Shown here piece after piece: positions 33,824 to 42,749 of a stretch of 64,000 nucleotides of DNA. The stretch is from Mesobacillus subterraneus (GTDB taxonomy: Bacteria; Bacillota; Bacilli; Bacillales; Cytobacillaceae): positions 310,001 to 374,000 of the forward strand of contig NZ_JAMBOF010000001.1 of the NCBI RefSeq assembly GCF_023715485.1, written 5' to 3'. The notes below the pieces were generated by a model. That model searched no databases, was not told the DNA's origin, and worked only from the letters and a program-made list of their open reading frames with translations. Made by a program: the position numbers and the translations under genes. Each line of letters starts with the position of its first letter. Position 1 is the first letter of the stretch.

Positions 33824-34581
33824 AATCAATATGGAATAAAGGATGGAGACCATTTTTGGTTCTCCTCCTTTTCTTCTTGTTATGGGAAAGGGTCACTCAT
33901 GTTAAGGAGATACCTCCATGGCTGCTGCCCGCTCCTTCTGTCATTTTTAAGGAAGCGATAGCAAGTTATCCACTATTTTTCCCTGATATAGGAGCAACCT
34001 TGAAATTGGCGATTACCGGGCTTTTGTTGGGGTCAACGATCGGCTTTTTAATTGCAATGATGCTTCACTTAATGCCTTCTATGCGAAACGCATTCTATCC
34101 GTTGCTGATCTTATCGCAAAATGTTCCAATTATCGTTTTGGCACCATTGTTAGTCATTTGGTTTGGTTTTGGCTTTTTGCCAAAATTGATCATCATCATT
34201 TTAGTCTGTTTTTTTCCAGTCACTATTGCTTCATTAGATGGATTCAGCAATGTTCCTGGTGAACTTAAGCATTATATGAGGATGTCCGGTGCCACAGCAA
34301 TGCAGATGTTTACGAAGGTAGAACTCCCAAATGCGCTGCCGCCGCTGTTATCTGGGGTGAAAATTGCAGCGACCTATAGTGTGATGGGTGCGGTTATATC
34401 AGAGTGGCTGGGGGCTGAAAAAGGAATAGGTGTATTTATGACCTTATCTTCCTCAGCTTTCAGAACAGACCGCGTGTTCATTGCGATTTTTATTATTGTA
34501 TTTTTCAGCATGATTCTCTACAGCCTGATTGTGGTGATTGAAAAGAAATTGATTAAATGGAATGCAAAAGGAGGGGAATGA
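33820..34581 (+). CDS. thiX: ABC transporter permease, ThiX type
   Basis: 253 residues, six membrane helices, BPD_transp_1 family of the NitT/TauT group. The EAA loop is MRMSGATAMQMFTKVELPNA (residues about 149-168). It starts ATG within ATGA of the preceding gene and ends overlapping the ATPase start. It would form the channel for the ThiY ligand. Confidence 0.92.
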   Translation: MKSIWNKGWRPFLVLLLFFLLWERVTHVKEIPPWLLPAPSVIFKEAIASYPLFFPDIGATLKLAITGLLLGSTIGFLIAMMLHLMPSMRNAFYPLLILSQNVPIIVLAPLLVIWFGFGFLPKLIIIILVCFFPVTIASLDGFSNVPGELKHYMRMSGATAMQMFTKVELPNALPPLLSGVKIAATYSVMGAVISEWLGAEKGIGVFMTLSSSAFRTDRVFIAIFIIVFFSMILYSLIVVIEKKLIKWNAKGGE

Positions 34582-35339
34582 TGGGAGCGAAAATCAGTCT
34601 TGAAAAAATTACCAAAGCCTTTATTGAGACAGGCTCAGTACTCGAAGAGATCTCTTTGTATGTGAAAGAGGGCGAATTTGTTTCAATTATTGGTCCTTCT
34701 GGAAGCGGCAAGAGTACCATATTTCAATGTATTGGCGGATTGCTCCTCCCCGATAATGGAGAAATGTTTCTTGGTGAACGGAAAATTAATGGGGGAACAG
34801 GAAATATAGCGTATATGCCTCAGCAGCCCTCGCTCTTGCCATGGAGGACGGTGCTGGACAATGTCTTGCTTGGACAGGAACTATTCCAGAAACCTGATAA
34901 ACAAGAGGCGCAAGATTGGCTAAAGAAAATAAACTTGTCAGACTATGAAAATGCTTTTCCACACCAGCTTTCAGGCGGGATGAATCAAAGAGTCGCATTT
35001 ATAAGAGCGCTATTGAGCCCACAATCTGTTTTACTGCTTGATGAACCATTTTCTGCATTGGATGAGTTCACCCGATTCGATATGCAAAAGTGGCTGCTAT
35101 CCGTTTGGGAAGAGAAGCGAAAGTCGGTTCTTTTTATTACTCACAACATTGAAGAGGCAATCTTTTTATCGGATCGGATTTATCTCTTATCTCCTCGGCC
35201 TGCGAAAATAGTACAGGAGATAAGTATACCGTTTAAGAGGCCACGAACAGACCTATTGCTTTTGGAAAATGAATTTCTCCAGCTTAAAAGGGACATTTAC
35301 AGTGCGCTGAAAGCAGGTGGATTGCATGAAAGTGTTTGA
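34581..35339 (+). CDS. thiZ: ABC transporter ATP-binding protein, ThiZ type
   Basis: About 252 residues. Walker A GPSGSGKST, Q-loop YMPQQPSLLPW, signature LSGGMNQRVAFIRALL, Walker B VLLLDEPFSALD and H-loop ITHN are all intact. AGGAGGGG ends 4 nt before ATG 34581 and 1 nt before ATG 34578, so 34581 is preferred. It energises the thiX permease and overlaps the TatD-like gene by 14 nt. Confidence 0.92.
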   Translation: MGAKISLEKITKAFIETGSVLEEISLYVKEGEFVSIIGPSGSGKSTIFQCIGGLLLPDNGEMFLGERKINGGTGNIAYMPQQPSLLPWRTVLDNVLLGQELFQKPDKQEAQDWLKKINLSDYENAFPHQLSGGMNQRVAFIRALLSPQSVLLLDEPFSALDEFTRFDMQKWLLSVWEEKRKSVLFITHNIEEAIFLSDRIYLLSPRPAKIVQEISIPFKRPRTDLLLLENEFLQLKRDIYSALKAGGLHESV

Positions 35340-36102
35340 TGCTCATATCCATTTCGATAAATATACAGAAAATCATCAAAAGCAAATCATTAAAAGTTTA
35401 GCTTCACACCAAGTAGAGGGTTTAATAACAGTCTCGATGAATCTCTCATCTTGCAAAGAAAATTTTAGGCTGGCTTCTAACCATCCATACATCTTTCCCG
35501 CTTTTGGCTTCCACCCAGAACAGCCAGTGCCGGCGGAAACGGAAGTGGATGAGCTTTTAAAATGGATTTCAGGCCATCAAGAAAAAATGGTCGCCGTCGG
35601 TGAAGTAGGGCTGCCATATTATTTACGTTTGAAGGATAAAAGTAGTTGCTTTCAATATGAAGGGTATGTGGAGATTTTGGAGCAATTTATTCTTTTAACT
35701 ATGAAGCTGGATAAACCAATTATCTTGCATGCAGTATATGAGGATGCCCGCATTGTTTGTGACCTGCTGGAAAAGCACAATGTAAAAAAGGCGCATTTTC
35801 ACTGGTTCAAAGGGGATAAAAAGACAATGGAAAGAATGATAGAGAATAGGTATATCGTGTCGTTCACTCCAGACATATTTTATGAAGAAGAAACGAGAGA
35901 GGTTGTAGCATTTTATCCCTTGGATTTGACGATGGCAGAAACAGACGGACCGTGGCCATTTGATGGAATTTTTCAAAACAAGATGACTCATCCATCAATG
36001 GTTCATCAAGTGATCCAGGAAGTTGCTTCTATAAAGAAGGTTACAATTGAAGAAGTGTACGCCACTATTTTTAATCAAGTAAAAGATTTCTATGGAATCT
36101 AG
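35326..36102 (+). CDS. TatD family metal-dependent hydrolase in the thiamine operon
   Basis: 258 residues, TIM-barrel amidohydrolase-like. Metal ligands appear in FDAHIHFD, AVGEVGLPY, IILHAVYED, KAHFHWFKG and TMAETDGPW, in the order of TatD enzymes. TatD proteins are DNases or hydrolases. Here it is the last gene of a TPP-regulated transport operon where YlmB-type deformylases are often found, so a role in processing the imported pyrimidine is possible. ATG 35326 follows AGGTGG. Confidence 0.82.
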   Translation: MKVFDAHIHFDKYTENHQKQIIKSLASHQVEGLITVSMNLSSCKENFRLASNHPYIFPAFGFHPEQPVPAETEVDELLKWISGHQEKMVAVGEVGLPYYLRLKDKSSCFQYEGYVEILEQFILLTMKLDKPIILHAVYEDARIVCDLLEKHNVKKAHFHWFKGDKKTMERMIENRYIVSFTPDIFYEEETREVVAFYPLDLTMAETDGPWPFDGIFQNKMTHPSMVHQVIQEVASIKKVTIEEVYATIFNQVKDFYGI

Positions 36103-36113
36103 TGATATTCGGG

Positions 36114-36140
36114 AGGATAGGTTAAGCCTATCCTTTTTCT
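36114..36140 (+). terminator. Terminator of the thiamine-precursor operon
   Basis: AGGATAGG / CCTATCCT stem, loop TTAAG, then TTTTTCTTTT. Confidence 0.85.
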
Positions 36141-36552
36141 TTTGCCAGAAAATTAAAGAGAGATTTACTTTAATAAAGTATTAATCTTATTCTAATTACA
36201 AAAGGTTTTAAAAGTTATTTTAGCTAACTTCTGCACTATCACGGTTGTGCTCCATTCCTTCGATGACAATATGTGATTTCGCTACTGTCCTTGAAACGAT
36301 TTTGGCTTTGTCTTTAAGGCTCTTTTTTACATTCTAACTAAGGTTCCTGCTGATTAAAAGATCCGTTACTAGCAAGGAAAGTAACACTACACTACGAATA
36401 AAAAATATAATAAGTGTTGAAATCTTAAGGCGTTTTTTTTTGCAACCCGTTCATCGCCAACTATAAGTCTCACTAAATTTTAATTTCTTACTTCCTTATT
36501 TATTTCACTAATATGTAAGCTCTACATTTGTTAGTTGGAATTGTTCTAAACA
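36141..36552. other. Gene-free AT-rich stretch
   Basis: About 410 bp with stop codons in all frames, no strong ribosome site, no tRNA-like fold. GGCGTTTTTTTTTGC near 36430 has a T9 run without a clear stem. I see no gene here. Confidence 0.5.
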
Positions 36553-36583
36553 GAAAAAGAAACGGCAATCTCTTAGCCGCTTC
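36553..36583 (-). terminator. Terminator of the 36596 gene
   Basis: On the minus strand GAAGCGGC / GCCGTTTC stem followed by TTTTTCTG. Confidence 0.7.
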
Positions 36584-36595
36584 CCATGCAAGCAC

Positions 36596-37180
36596 CTAAT
36601 GTCCCGGACTTTCTATAAGCTGCAGGTGTTGATGGTGATCTAAATCTCTTTGAATTTCAAGGAGCCATACAACACCTAACCGGCTTCCTAATAAAAGATA
36701 AGCTAATAGAAAAATAAAAACTAGCATCGGTTTAAAGAATTCTTTTAAAGACTTAATAGTTGTCCTGGTTCGAGGCAGGACTTTAAAGAAAAATAATGTA
36801 GATATAGAGATTGTTAAAAAGATATTTGTAAGAATCAACGCTTTTTCAGGGAGCAACATCTCGCCAAGCATTGCTCCCATCATTCCGCCCATTATACCCG
36901 ACATGAAACCTTCGATGGAGGAGACAGGACCGAACAATATGCCTAAAACAGTGCCGCTTGTCGCTCCAATCCCCATTGCGAGCAAGGTGGAAGTGAAAAG
37001 ATCTCCTTGATGATAAGTGCCGAGTAAAATTCCAGAAGTTAAGCCAATATTCATGCCTATATACATTGAAATGATCATAGCATTCATTCCTGCCAATCTA
37101 TCTTTGAATTGATAGGCCAAGATCATAGAGAGTATTAGTATTATTGATAGGGTAGTACCGACATAAACCAAATACAACAT
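36596..37180 (-). CDS. Hypothetical membrane protein with glycine-zipper-like region
   Basis: About 194 residues with five or six membrane segments. The central region is glycine-rich in a zipper pattern (GTVLGILFGPVSSIEGFMSG, then IMGGMMGAMLGEMLLPEKAL). The C-terminus is His-rich (DLDHHQHLQL). The frame runs to 37207, but AAAAGGAGG lies inside it, 9 nt before the ATG at 37180, which is the better start. I do not recognise the family. It is transcribed alone. Confidence 0.6.
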   Translation of the reverse strand: MLYLVYVGTTLSIILILSMILAYQFKDRLAGMNAMIISMYIGMNIGLTSGILLGTYHQGDLFTSTLLAMGIGATSGTVLGILFGPVSSIEGFMSGIMGGMMGAMLGEMLLPEKALILTNIFLTISISTLFFFKVLPRTRTTIKSLKEFFKPMLVFIFLLAYLLLGSRLGVVWLLEIQRDLDHHQHLQLIESPGH

Positions 37181-37290
37181 CAGGGGTAACCTCCTTTTCA
37201 CCATCATATGAAAGTGGAGGACAAACCATGCGAGATTGCAAAAATGTGCAGAAAGTTTGAAGATCTTAGTTAGGATAAATATTCACAAAC

Positions 37291-37330
37291 AGAAAAAGCT
37301 TGCAGGACCATTTAATAAGTCCTGCAAGCT
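37291..37330 (-). terminator. Terminator of the ydeP-like gene
   Basis: 12-bp perfect stem AGCTTGCAGGAC / GTCCTGCAAGCT with T tracts on both strands, just past the stop codon at 37341. Confidence 0.88.
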
Positions 37331-37340
37331 ATGTTTTTTC

Positions 37341-39701
37341 TTAAGCTGGTGCATCGAGTTCGTCTTCTTCAATGTGTCGTTCGTGATGTTCAACATCTTT
37401 GCGGGCATTGAAACGATCCGCCTTTTCCAATGTCACTGTAATGTTGTAATCAGGGATGCCTGCATATTTCTCATATCTGCCTCTTGGCAGCAGGAAGTTT
37501 CCTTCAGGGAAATGGACTTGGACGTTTCCTCTGGAAATATCCACGAATTTCGCTCTTCCCTGGAAAACTCCAAAGCCGTTGTACAGTACGATTCCTTCAC
37601 CTTCAGCAATGCTAAGATCCTGGGCATCATCAGCATTCATCAAGACATCATAGCGGCCTGCACCGTTAAGGGGATCCACTTCATTGTAGACCATAGAATT
37701 GAATTGTTTCCCGCGGCGGGAGGTTACGATGAACTGACCTTCCTTTTTGCCGAGGTCAGGAATATCAACGGGAATCAGGGTTCCTCTGCCGTCTGGAGTC
37801 GGGCAGATTCCATCCTCACATAACCAGGCCCCGCCCCATTGGAATACGTCCCCAGCTTTCTTTAAGTGCTGGATTCCTTCATAATTTGGATTAGCTTGGG
37901 CAATCTCGTTGCGGATTTCCTGTGCATCTTTAAAATCAACTAAATGCGCCGTTTCAGGTTTTACACGCTTAGCCAGATCAATGTAGATCTTCCACTCAGC
38001 TCTTGCTTCTTCAACTTGATTTTTATTGCCCTCAATTTCCGGGCTGAAATAAACCATTCTTTCAGTTGAAGTAGATGTTCCGCCGCCTTCCTGTTCATAG
38101 CGAGTTTTAGCAGGGAGGACAATGACGGCTTCCTTCGCATCAACAAGGGTGGATGTGTTGAGTATGATATCCTGGTGTACCCGAACATCAAGTTCAGATA
38201 ATGCCTTTTCAACGAAGATAGGATCTGGCATTGTTTCCAGGAAATTGCCCCCTGATAGGTAGTACATTTTAATCTTGCGTTCATGGTCTTCTGGCAGAAG
38301 GATGTTCTCAAGTGTGACTCCGACAATATCGCCTTGCCATTTGGCCAGTTCAAATCCCCATAAATCTTCGATGCGCTTGATATTTTCACCGTAAAAATCT
38401 CCGCCTGGAAGAACGAATGGATCTGCACCCATTTCACCGCTTCCCTGAACGGAAGAGTGGCCGCGGAATGGCATAACGCCTGCATGTTTTCTGCCTAAGT
38501 GACCGCGAAGCAATGCCAGGTTTGCAACCTGTGAGATGTTATCAGTTGCAAATGAATGCATAGTCAATCCAAGTGCCCATGCATAAACGGCATTTTTGCT
38601 GTTTGCTAGAAGTTCGGCTAATTCGATAATACGTTCTTTAGAGATACCGGAGGAAGCAATGATATCTTCCCAGGTTTGTTCCTGAACTTTGGATCTTAAT
38701 TCTTCATAACCATTTACATGCTCATTCACAAATTCATGGTTAATCGCTGAACCATGGTTAATTGTCTCCATATCGAACCAATGCTTCATAATTCCATGCA
38801 TAAAAGCGATGTCTCCGCCGATATTGACCTGATAGAAGTCATCGGCAATTTTTGTTCCAAATAGGGCTGATTCTGGGTTCGAAGGAATCCAATATTCATC
38901 CATAGCGGGTTCCTTGTATGGGTTAACTACAATGATCTTAGTTCCATTTTTCTTTGCTTCCAGCATATATTTGGAAGAAACAGGTGAGCTGTTTGAGGCT
39001 ACGCTTCCCCAAAATAAAAGCACGTCTGTTCCAATCCAATCCAAATAGTTGGAAGTAGAAGCACCAACCCCGATTGAACGCTTTAGAGCGGTTTTGGAAG
39101 GGGAGTGGCAGATGCGGCTGGCATTGTCGATATTGTTCGTGCCAAGGAATCGGGATACTTTCCCCGCTACATAATAAGATTCATTTGTAATGCCGCGGCT
39201 AGTTAAGTAAAAAGCGTATTGTTTCGGATCCAGCTTCTTCATTTTGTCTGCGATCATATCCAGCGCGTCATCCCAAGTAATTCGGGAAAACTTTCGCTCG
39301 CCTTTTCTCCGGATCATAGGGTAGGGGATGCGTCCCAATTTCCGAAGCTGGGTGCTGTCATATTGTCTAAGCTCATCAATATCTGAATGGAGAATTTCCG
39401 GCTTGATGGAACCGGCAGTATTCAGTCGCAAAACATTCAGCCTTGTCGTACAGATGTGCGGACCACTTAAAGTCTGGTCATACAGGCCTGATACACCAAG
39501 TGCACAGCCGTCACAAACACCTTTAGTTAAAATGTTCGTTGCATAACCAAAATTATCTCTGTTGTCCCAAAGTGTCTTCATTGTATCACGTATATGTTTC
39601 GGTTTTACCTTGCCAAGTCCAAAGGGAATAGGGCTGACCCAATGTTTCGGAGCAGGCATAACCGCTTTTTTTTGTGGTCCTGGATGTTTTGTTTTTCCCA
39701 A
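37341..39701 (-). CDS. FdhF/YdeP family molybdopterin oxidoreductase
   Basis: 786 residues of the bis-MGD oxidoreductase superfamily, YdeP branch. The N-terminal KGVCDGCALGVSGL holds the short Cys63/Cys66 pair of this branch rather than a full four-Cys FeS motif. Later segments are SRICHSPSKTALKRSIGVGA, LLRGHLGRKHAGVMPFRGHS and a C-terminal MopB_CT domain starting near FIVTSRRGKQFNSM. YdeP proteins are putative formate dehydrogenase-like enzymes linked to acid stress. Cytoplasmic, no Tat signal. Neighbouring fdhD and an OFA carrier support a formate or oxalate connection. Confidence 0.88.
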   Translation of the reverse strand: MGKTKHPGPQKKAVMPAPKHWVSPIPFGLGKVKPKHIRDTMKTLWDNRDNFGYATNILTKGVCDGCALGVSGLYDQTLSGPHICTTRLNVLRLNTAGSIKPEILHSDIDELRQYDSTQLRKLGRIPYPMIRRKGERKFSRITWDDALDMIADKMKKLDPKQYAFYLTSRGITNESYYVAGKVSRFLGTNNIDNASRICHSPSKTALKRSIGVGASTSNYLDWIGTDVLLFWGSVASNSSPVSSKYMLEAKKNGTKIIVVNPYKEPAMDEYWIPSNPESALFGTKIADDFYQVNIGGDIAFMHGIMKHWFDMETINHGSAINHEFVNEHVNGYEELRSKVQEQTWEDIIASSGISKERIIELAELLANSKNAVYAWALGLTMHSFATDNISQVANLALLRGHLGRKHAGVMPFRGHSSVQGSGEMGADPFVLPGGDFYGENIKRIEDLWGFELAKWQGDIVGVTLENILLPEDHERKIKMYYLSGGNFLETMPDPIFVEKALSELDVRVHQDIILNTSTLVDAKEAVIVLPAKTRYEQEGGGTSTSTERMVYFSPEIEGNKNQVEEARAEWKIYIDLAKRVKPETAHLVDFKDAQEIRNEIAQANPNYEGIQHLKKAGDVFQWGGAWLCEDGICPTPDGRGTLIPVDIPDLGKKEGQFIVTSRRGKQFNSMVYNEVDPLNGAGRYDVLMNADDAQDLSIAEGEGIVLYNGFGVFQGRAKFVDISRGNVQVHFPEGNFLLPRGRYEKYAGIPDYNITVTLEKADRFNARKDVEHHERHIEEDELDAPA

Positions 39702-39749
39702 TTTAAAGCACTCCCATTTTCATTTCAATTACAGTTTATAAGATATAAG

Positions 39750-39835
39750 AAAAGAAAAAACCACCGTCCACTTGAAATCGTTGTTCAAGTTTTAACGGTG
39801 GTTAGTCTTTAGCAGGGTCGCTGCCAAGTGCCATA
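39750..39835 (-). promoter_or_regulatory. Leader of the ydeP-like gene: CGACC-loop hairpin plus terminator
   Basis: Read on the minus strand: hairpin GGCAG-CGACC-CTGCT (39825-39811), then AAAGACTAACCACCG, then an intrinsic terminator (CCACCG..CTTGA / TTCAAG..CGGTGG plus T6). The same hairpin occurs twice before the OFA gene. It looks like an attenuator upstream of the coding region; no known class recognised. Confidence 0.55.
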
Positions 39836-39840
39836 CCTAA

Positions 39841-40200
39841 TTATTCGCAAAATTTTTCCTGGATGTCATCTTCAAAAACGAAGATCGACATTCCAAAATC
39901 ACGGTCAATATCTATATCTACAAAAAGTTCAATAAGCTTGCAGCCGAGAAATTCCTCCATCTCAACAGGGGGGTTTTTCCGGTACATTTCTTTCACCATT
40001 TCGGTTCTTGCTGCACGCAATGCCTGCTTCCCTTCGTTAGCGGAAGCAATGAACTTTTCAACAGGAGAAAGATTTCCTTCCATTTCACAGATAGCCCACT
40101 TCTTGCAAAAAGTTGTCGTGATCTTGCTCGGGCCTTTACCCATATGCTTTTTGCGAAAGGAGCGGACAAGATTGCTGAATTCTGCCTCGTATTTATTCAT
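39841..40200 (-). CDS. DUF2294 family protein
   Basis: 119 residues: MNKYEAEFSNLVRSFRKKHM, then GKGPSKITTTFCKKWAICEM and EGNLSPVEKFIA, the standard features of DUF2294. The function of the family is not established. It sits between the YdeP-like oxidoreductase and the OFA carrier on the same strand. Such proteins often accompany formate dehydrogenase-like genes in bacilli. Soluble. Confidence 0.8.
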   Translation of the reverse strand: MNKYEAEFSNLVRSFRKKHMGKGPSKITTTFCKKWAICEMEGNLSPVEKFIASANEGKQALRAARTEMVKEMYRKNPPVEMEEFLGCKLIELFVDIDIDRDFGMSIFVFEDDIQEKFCE

Positions 40201-40273
40201 GATATCCTCCTGTCATCTATACAGGTTATAAGATGATTGGTATTTTACCATACGAAACAGCATTTAAAAAGAA

Positions 40274-41536
40274 TTAACCTGCCAATCTTTCATTTGCTGC
40301 ATTCTGTTTGGACAATTTACTAATGTCACGGCGAATTAAAATTGACACAATAAGAGCGACAACGAACAGTCCACTGAAGAAGGTTAAGCTAGTTGCATAG
40401 CTTCCAGTTGTATCTTTCATCCATGCTGCAAACATAGGACCAGCCAATCCTGCTGCAGCCCAGGCTGTTAAAATATAACCGTGTATTGCTCCAAGTTGCT
40501 TTGTTCCAAAAATGTCGCCGATGAATGCCGGGATAGCTGCAAAGCCGCCGCCGTACATTGTATAGACAACCGCAAGCATTGCCTGGAACAGGAAAGCTTC
40601 TTTCGTATGAGGCAGCAACATGAATAGGACAATTTGTGTTGCAAAGAAAATAGTGTAGGTATTCGGGCGGCCGATATAATCAGAAATTGATGCCCAGGCA
40701 ATGCGGCCGAAGCCGTTGAAAAGGCCAAGCACTCCAACAAGGGCTGCTGCTTCAACTGTTGTGAGGCCGATGCTTTCTTCCGCGAGAGGCTTTGCTGCGG
40801 ATAGAATTGCGATACCGCATGTTACGTTAATGAAAAGCATTACCCATAAATAATAAAAGCGTGAAGTTTTAATCGCTTCATTTGCTGTCAATTGTGATAA
40901 ATCTTGTTTAATTTTCATTTTGCCAGATTGGGATTTTTCCCTGAACCCTTCAGGAACCCAGCCAACAGGCGGCTTTTCAAGGTAGAGTGATGATAAAGTC
41001 ATAATAATAAAATAAGCGGCACCTAAAATGAAAAATGTATTTGCTGTACCAACAGATTTGATTAATGAGTCCATGATTGGGCTGCTAATCGCTGCCGCAA
41101 AACCGAATCCCATGATCGCAAGTCCGGTAGCTAGTCCACGGCGGTCGGGGAACCATTTAACCAAAGTTGAAACTGGAGCGATATAGCCTACACCAAGTCC
41201 GATTCCGCCTAATACACCATAAGTAATATACAATAATGGCAATGATCCTAGATTGACAGCCACACCAGATCCTAAAATTCCAGCTCCGAAAAAACCAGCT
41301 GCAAGAAGTCCAGCTTTTCTAGGACCATGTTTCTCAACAAAATGTCCAAGGAATGCTGCAGATAAGCCTAAAAATAGTATTGCAAGGCTAAAGGTAAATT
41401 GAACCTGCTTTGAGGTCCAGCCGAATTCCTGGATTAATGGATTCGTAAAGTTACTCCAGGCGTATACCGACCCAATGGAAATATGAATCCCCACTGCCGA
41501 TGCAGCAATAAGCCATCGGTTCTTTGTTTTTTTCAT
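40274..41536 (-). CDS. MFS transporter of the oxalate/formate antiporter (OFA) family
   Basis: 420 residues, 12 membrane helices. It opens NRWLIAASAVGIHISIGSVY, followed by AWSNFTNPLIQEFGW, typical of OFA carriers, and has the MFS loop 2-3 motif GHFVEKHGPRKAGLL and RIAWASISDYIGR between halves. OFA carriers exchange oxalate, formate or related monocarboxylates. The YdeP-like and FdhD neighbours suggest formate or oxalate. A long leader with two CGAMC-loop hairpins precedes it. Confidence 0.87.
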   Translation of the reverse strand: MKKTKNRWLIAASAVGIHISIGSVYAWSNFTNPLIQEFGWTSKQVQFTFSLAILFLGLSAAFLGHFVEKHGPRKAGLLAAGFFGAGILGSGVAVNLGSLPLLYITYGVLGGIGLGVGYIAPVSTLVKWFPDRRGLATGLAIMGFGFAAAISSPIMDSLIKSVGTANTFFILGAAYFIIMTLSSLYLEKPPVGWVPEGFREKSQSGKMKIKQDLSQLTANEAIKTSRFYYLWVMLFINVTCGIAILSAAKPLAEESIGLTTVEAAALVGVLGLFNGFGRIAWASISDYIGRPNTYTIFFATQIVLFMLLPHTKEAFLFQAMLAVVYTMYGGGFAAIPAFIGDIFGTKQLGAIHGYILTAWAAAGLAGPMFAAWMKDTTGSYATSLTFFSGLFVVALIVSILIRRDISKLSKQNAANERLAG

Positions 41537-41627
41537 ACTTGCTCCCCCTTATTCACTTTTAAAATCAAACTCTTTCATTCTGCCAAATAGCGAATTTGTC
41601 TGCACAATATGTATAGATTCCATAAAA

Positions 41628-41775
41628 ACAGAAAACCGCCAACCTCTCCAGATCCCAATAGGGACTAGAGATAGATTGACGGTTAGTACTAAGCAGGTTC
41701 GCTACTCTTGGACCAACAGTTAATCGCTTACAATTCCAAAGACATCTTAACCGAAAGACAGGGTCGCTATCTCGT
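41628..41775 (-). promoter_or_regulatory. Leader of the OFA gene: two CGACC/CGAAC-loop hairpins plus terminator
   Basis: Read on the minus strand: hairpin GATAG-CGACC-CTGTC (41771-41757), a 50-nt linker with GTTAA / TTAAC pairing, hairpin AGTAG-CGAAC-CTGCT (41706-41692), then TAGTACTAACCGTCAA, which pairs with TTGGCGGTT in a terminator ending in a T-rich tract. The arrangement matches the ydeP leader, here in tandem. Confidence 0.55.
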
Positions 41776-41960
41776 ATCAAAATGTGACGGATTTGTGAAC
41801 TTCAAAAAAATTCTATCACTTCCGAACAGCAGATGCAATACCTTAGCAGGTTGCTAAATCAATTTTTCACTATGGGTGTGTTGTAAATTTTTCTTGTGAA
41901 AAAGAAAGGATTGTGTTTAGATTTTAATATTCTCAAAATCAAAAAAAATAGGTGACGGCA

Positions 41961-42749
41961 ATGTTGGAAAATATGAGTGATAAATATACCATAACAAAAT
42001 ACTTGAACGGCCAATTTCACGATGTTGAAGATGTCGTAGTGAACGAATTCCCGTTGACGATCTATGTAAATGACATGGAGTTTGCGACCATGGTTTGTAC
42101 TCCGACAAATTTTGAGGAAATGGTAGTTGGCTTTTTGGCATCCGAAGGTGTTATCCGTTTTTACAGCGATATCCATTCCATCAGCATTGACGAAAGCAGA
42201 GGATATGCTTACGTAATGCTGAAAGCAAACTTCACGACAAACCAGCAGTATTATTCCAAACGTTTTATTGGTTCATGCTGCGGAAAAAGCCGGCAGTTTT
42301 ATTTTCATAATGACGCTAAAACGGCTAAGACATCAACCGCTAAAACGACAATCACAGCTTCCCAAAGCATTGCACTCATGAATGAGATGCAAGGCAGTTC
42401 CAGGGTTTTTCAGGAGACAGGAGGAGTACACAACGCTGCTCTTTGTACGCCGGAAGAGGTTATAGCAGTCCGTACAGATATAGGGCGGCATAATGCGTTA
42501 GATAAATTATTGGGATATAGCATATTAAACCGAGTTCCAGTACGAGATAAAATAATCGTCTTCAGCGGCAGGATTTCATCCGAAGTATTGTTGAAGGCTG
42601 CAAAGATTGGAGTGGGAATTGTCCTGTCAAAATCTGCACCTACTGATCTTGCAATCAAGCTGGCTAAGGATTTGAACATTACCGCAGTCGGTTTTATCCG
42701 TGGAAAATCATTCAATGTTTACTCTTGTCCAGAGAGGATAATAGATTGA
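41961..42749 (+). CDS. fdhD: Formate dehydrogenase accessory sulfurtransferase FdhD
   Basis: 262 residues. FdhD moves sulfur from IscS to the molybdenum cofactor of formate dehydrogenases. Features are NEFPLTIYVNDMEFATMVCT, VVGFLASEGVI, the cysteine motif GSCCGKSRQFYF that holds the catalytic Cys, and VRTDIGRHNALDKLLGY. AGGTGA lies 5 nt before ATG 41961 (an upstream GTG at 41952 overlaps it). It is divergent from the OFA carrier and probably matures the YdeP-like enzyme or another formate dehydrogenase. Confidence 0.93.
   Translation: MLENMSDKYTITKYLNGQFHDVEDVVVNEFPLTIYVNDMEFATMVCTPTNFEEMVVGFLASEGVIRFYSDIHSISIDESRGYAYVMLKANFTTNQQYYSKRFIGSCCGKSRQFYFHNDAKTAKTSTAKTTITASQSIALMNEMQGSSRVFQETGGVHNAALCTPEEVIAVRTDIGRHNALDKLLGYSILNRVPVRDKIIVFSGRISSEVLLKAAKIGVGIVLSKSAPTDLAIKLAKDLNITAVGFIRGKSFNVYSCPERIID

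Noticed and set aside
37236-37823. 195-codon plus-strand frame
   Set aside because: Antisense to the end of the YdeP-like gene. No ribosome site, and the minus-strand protein is clearly homologous to a family.
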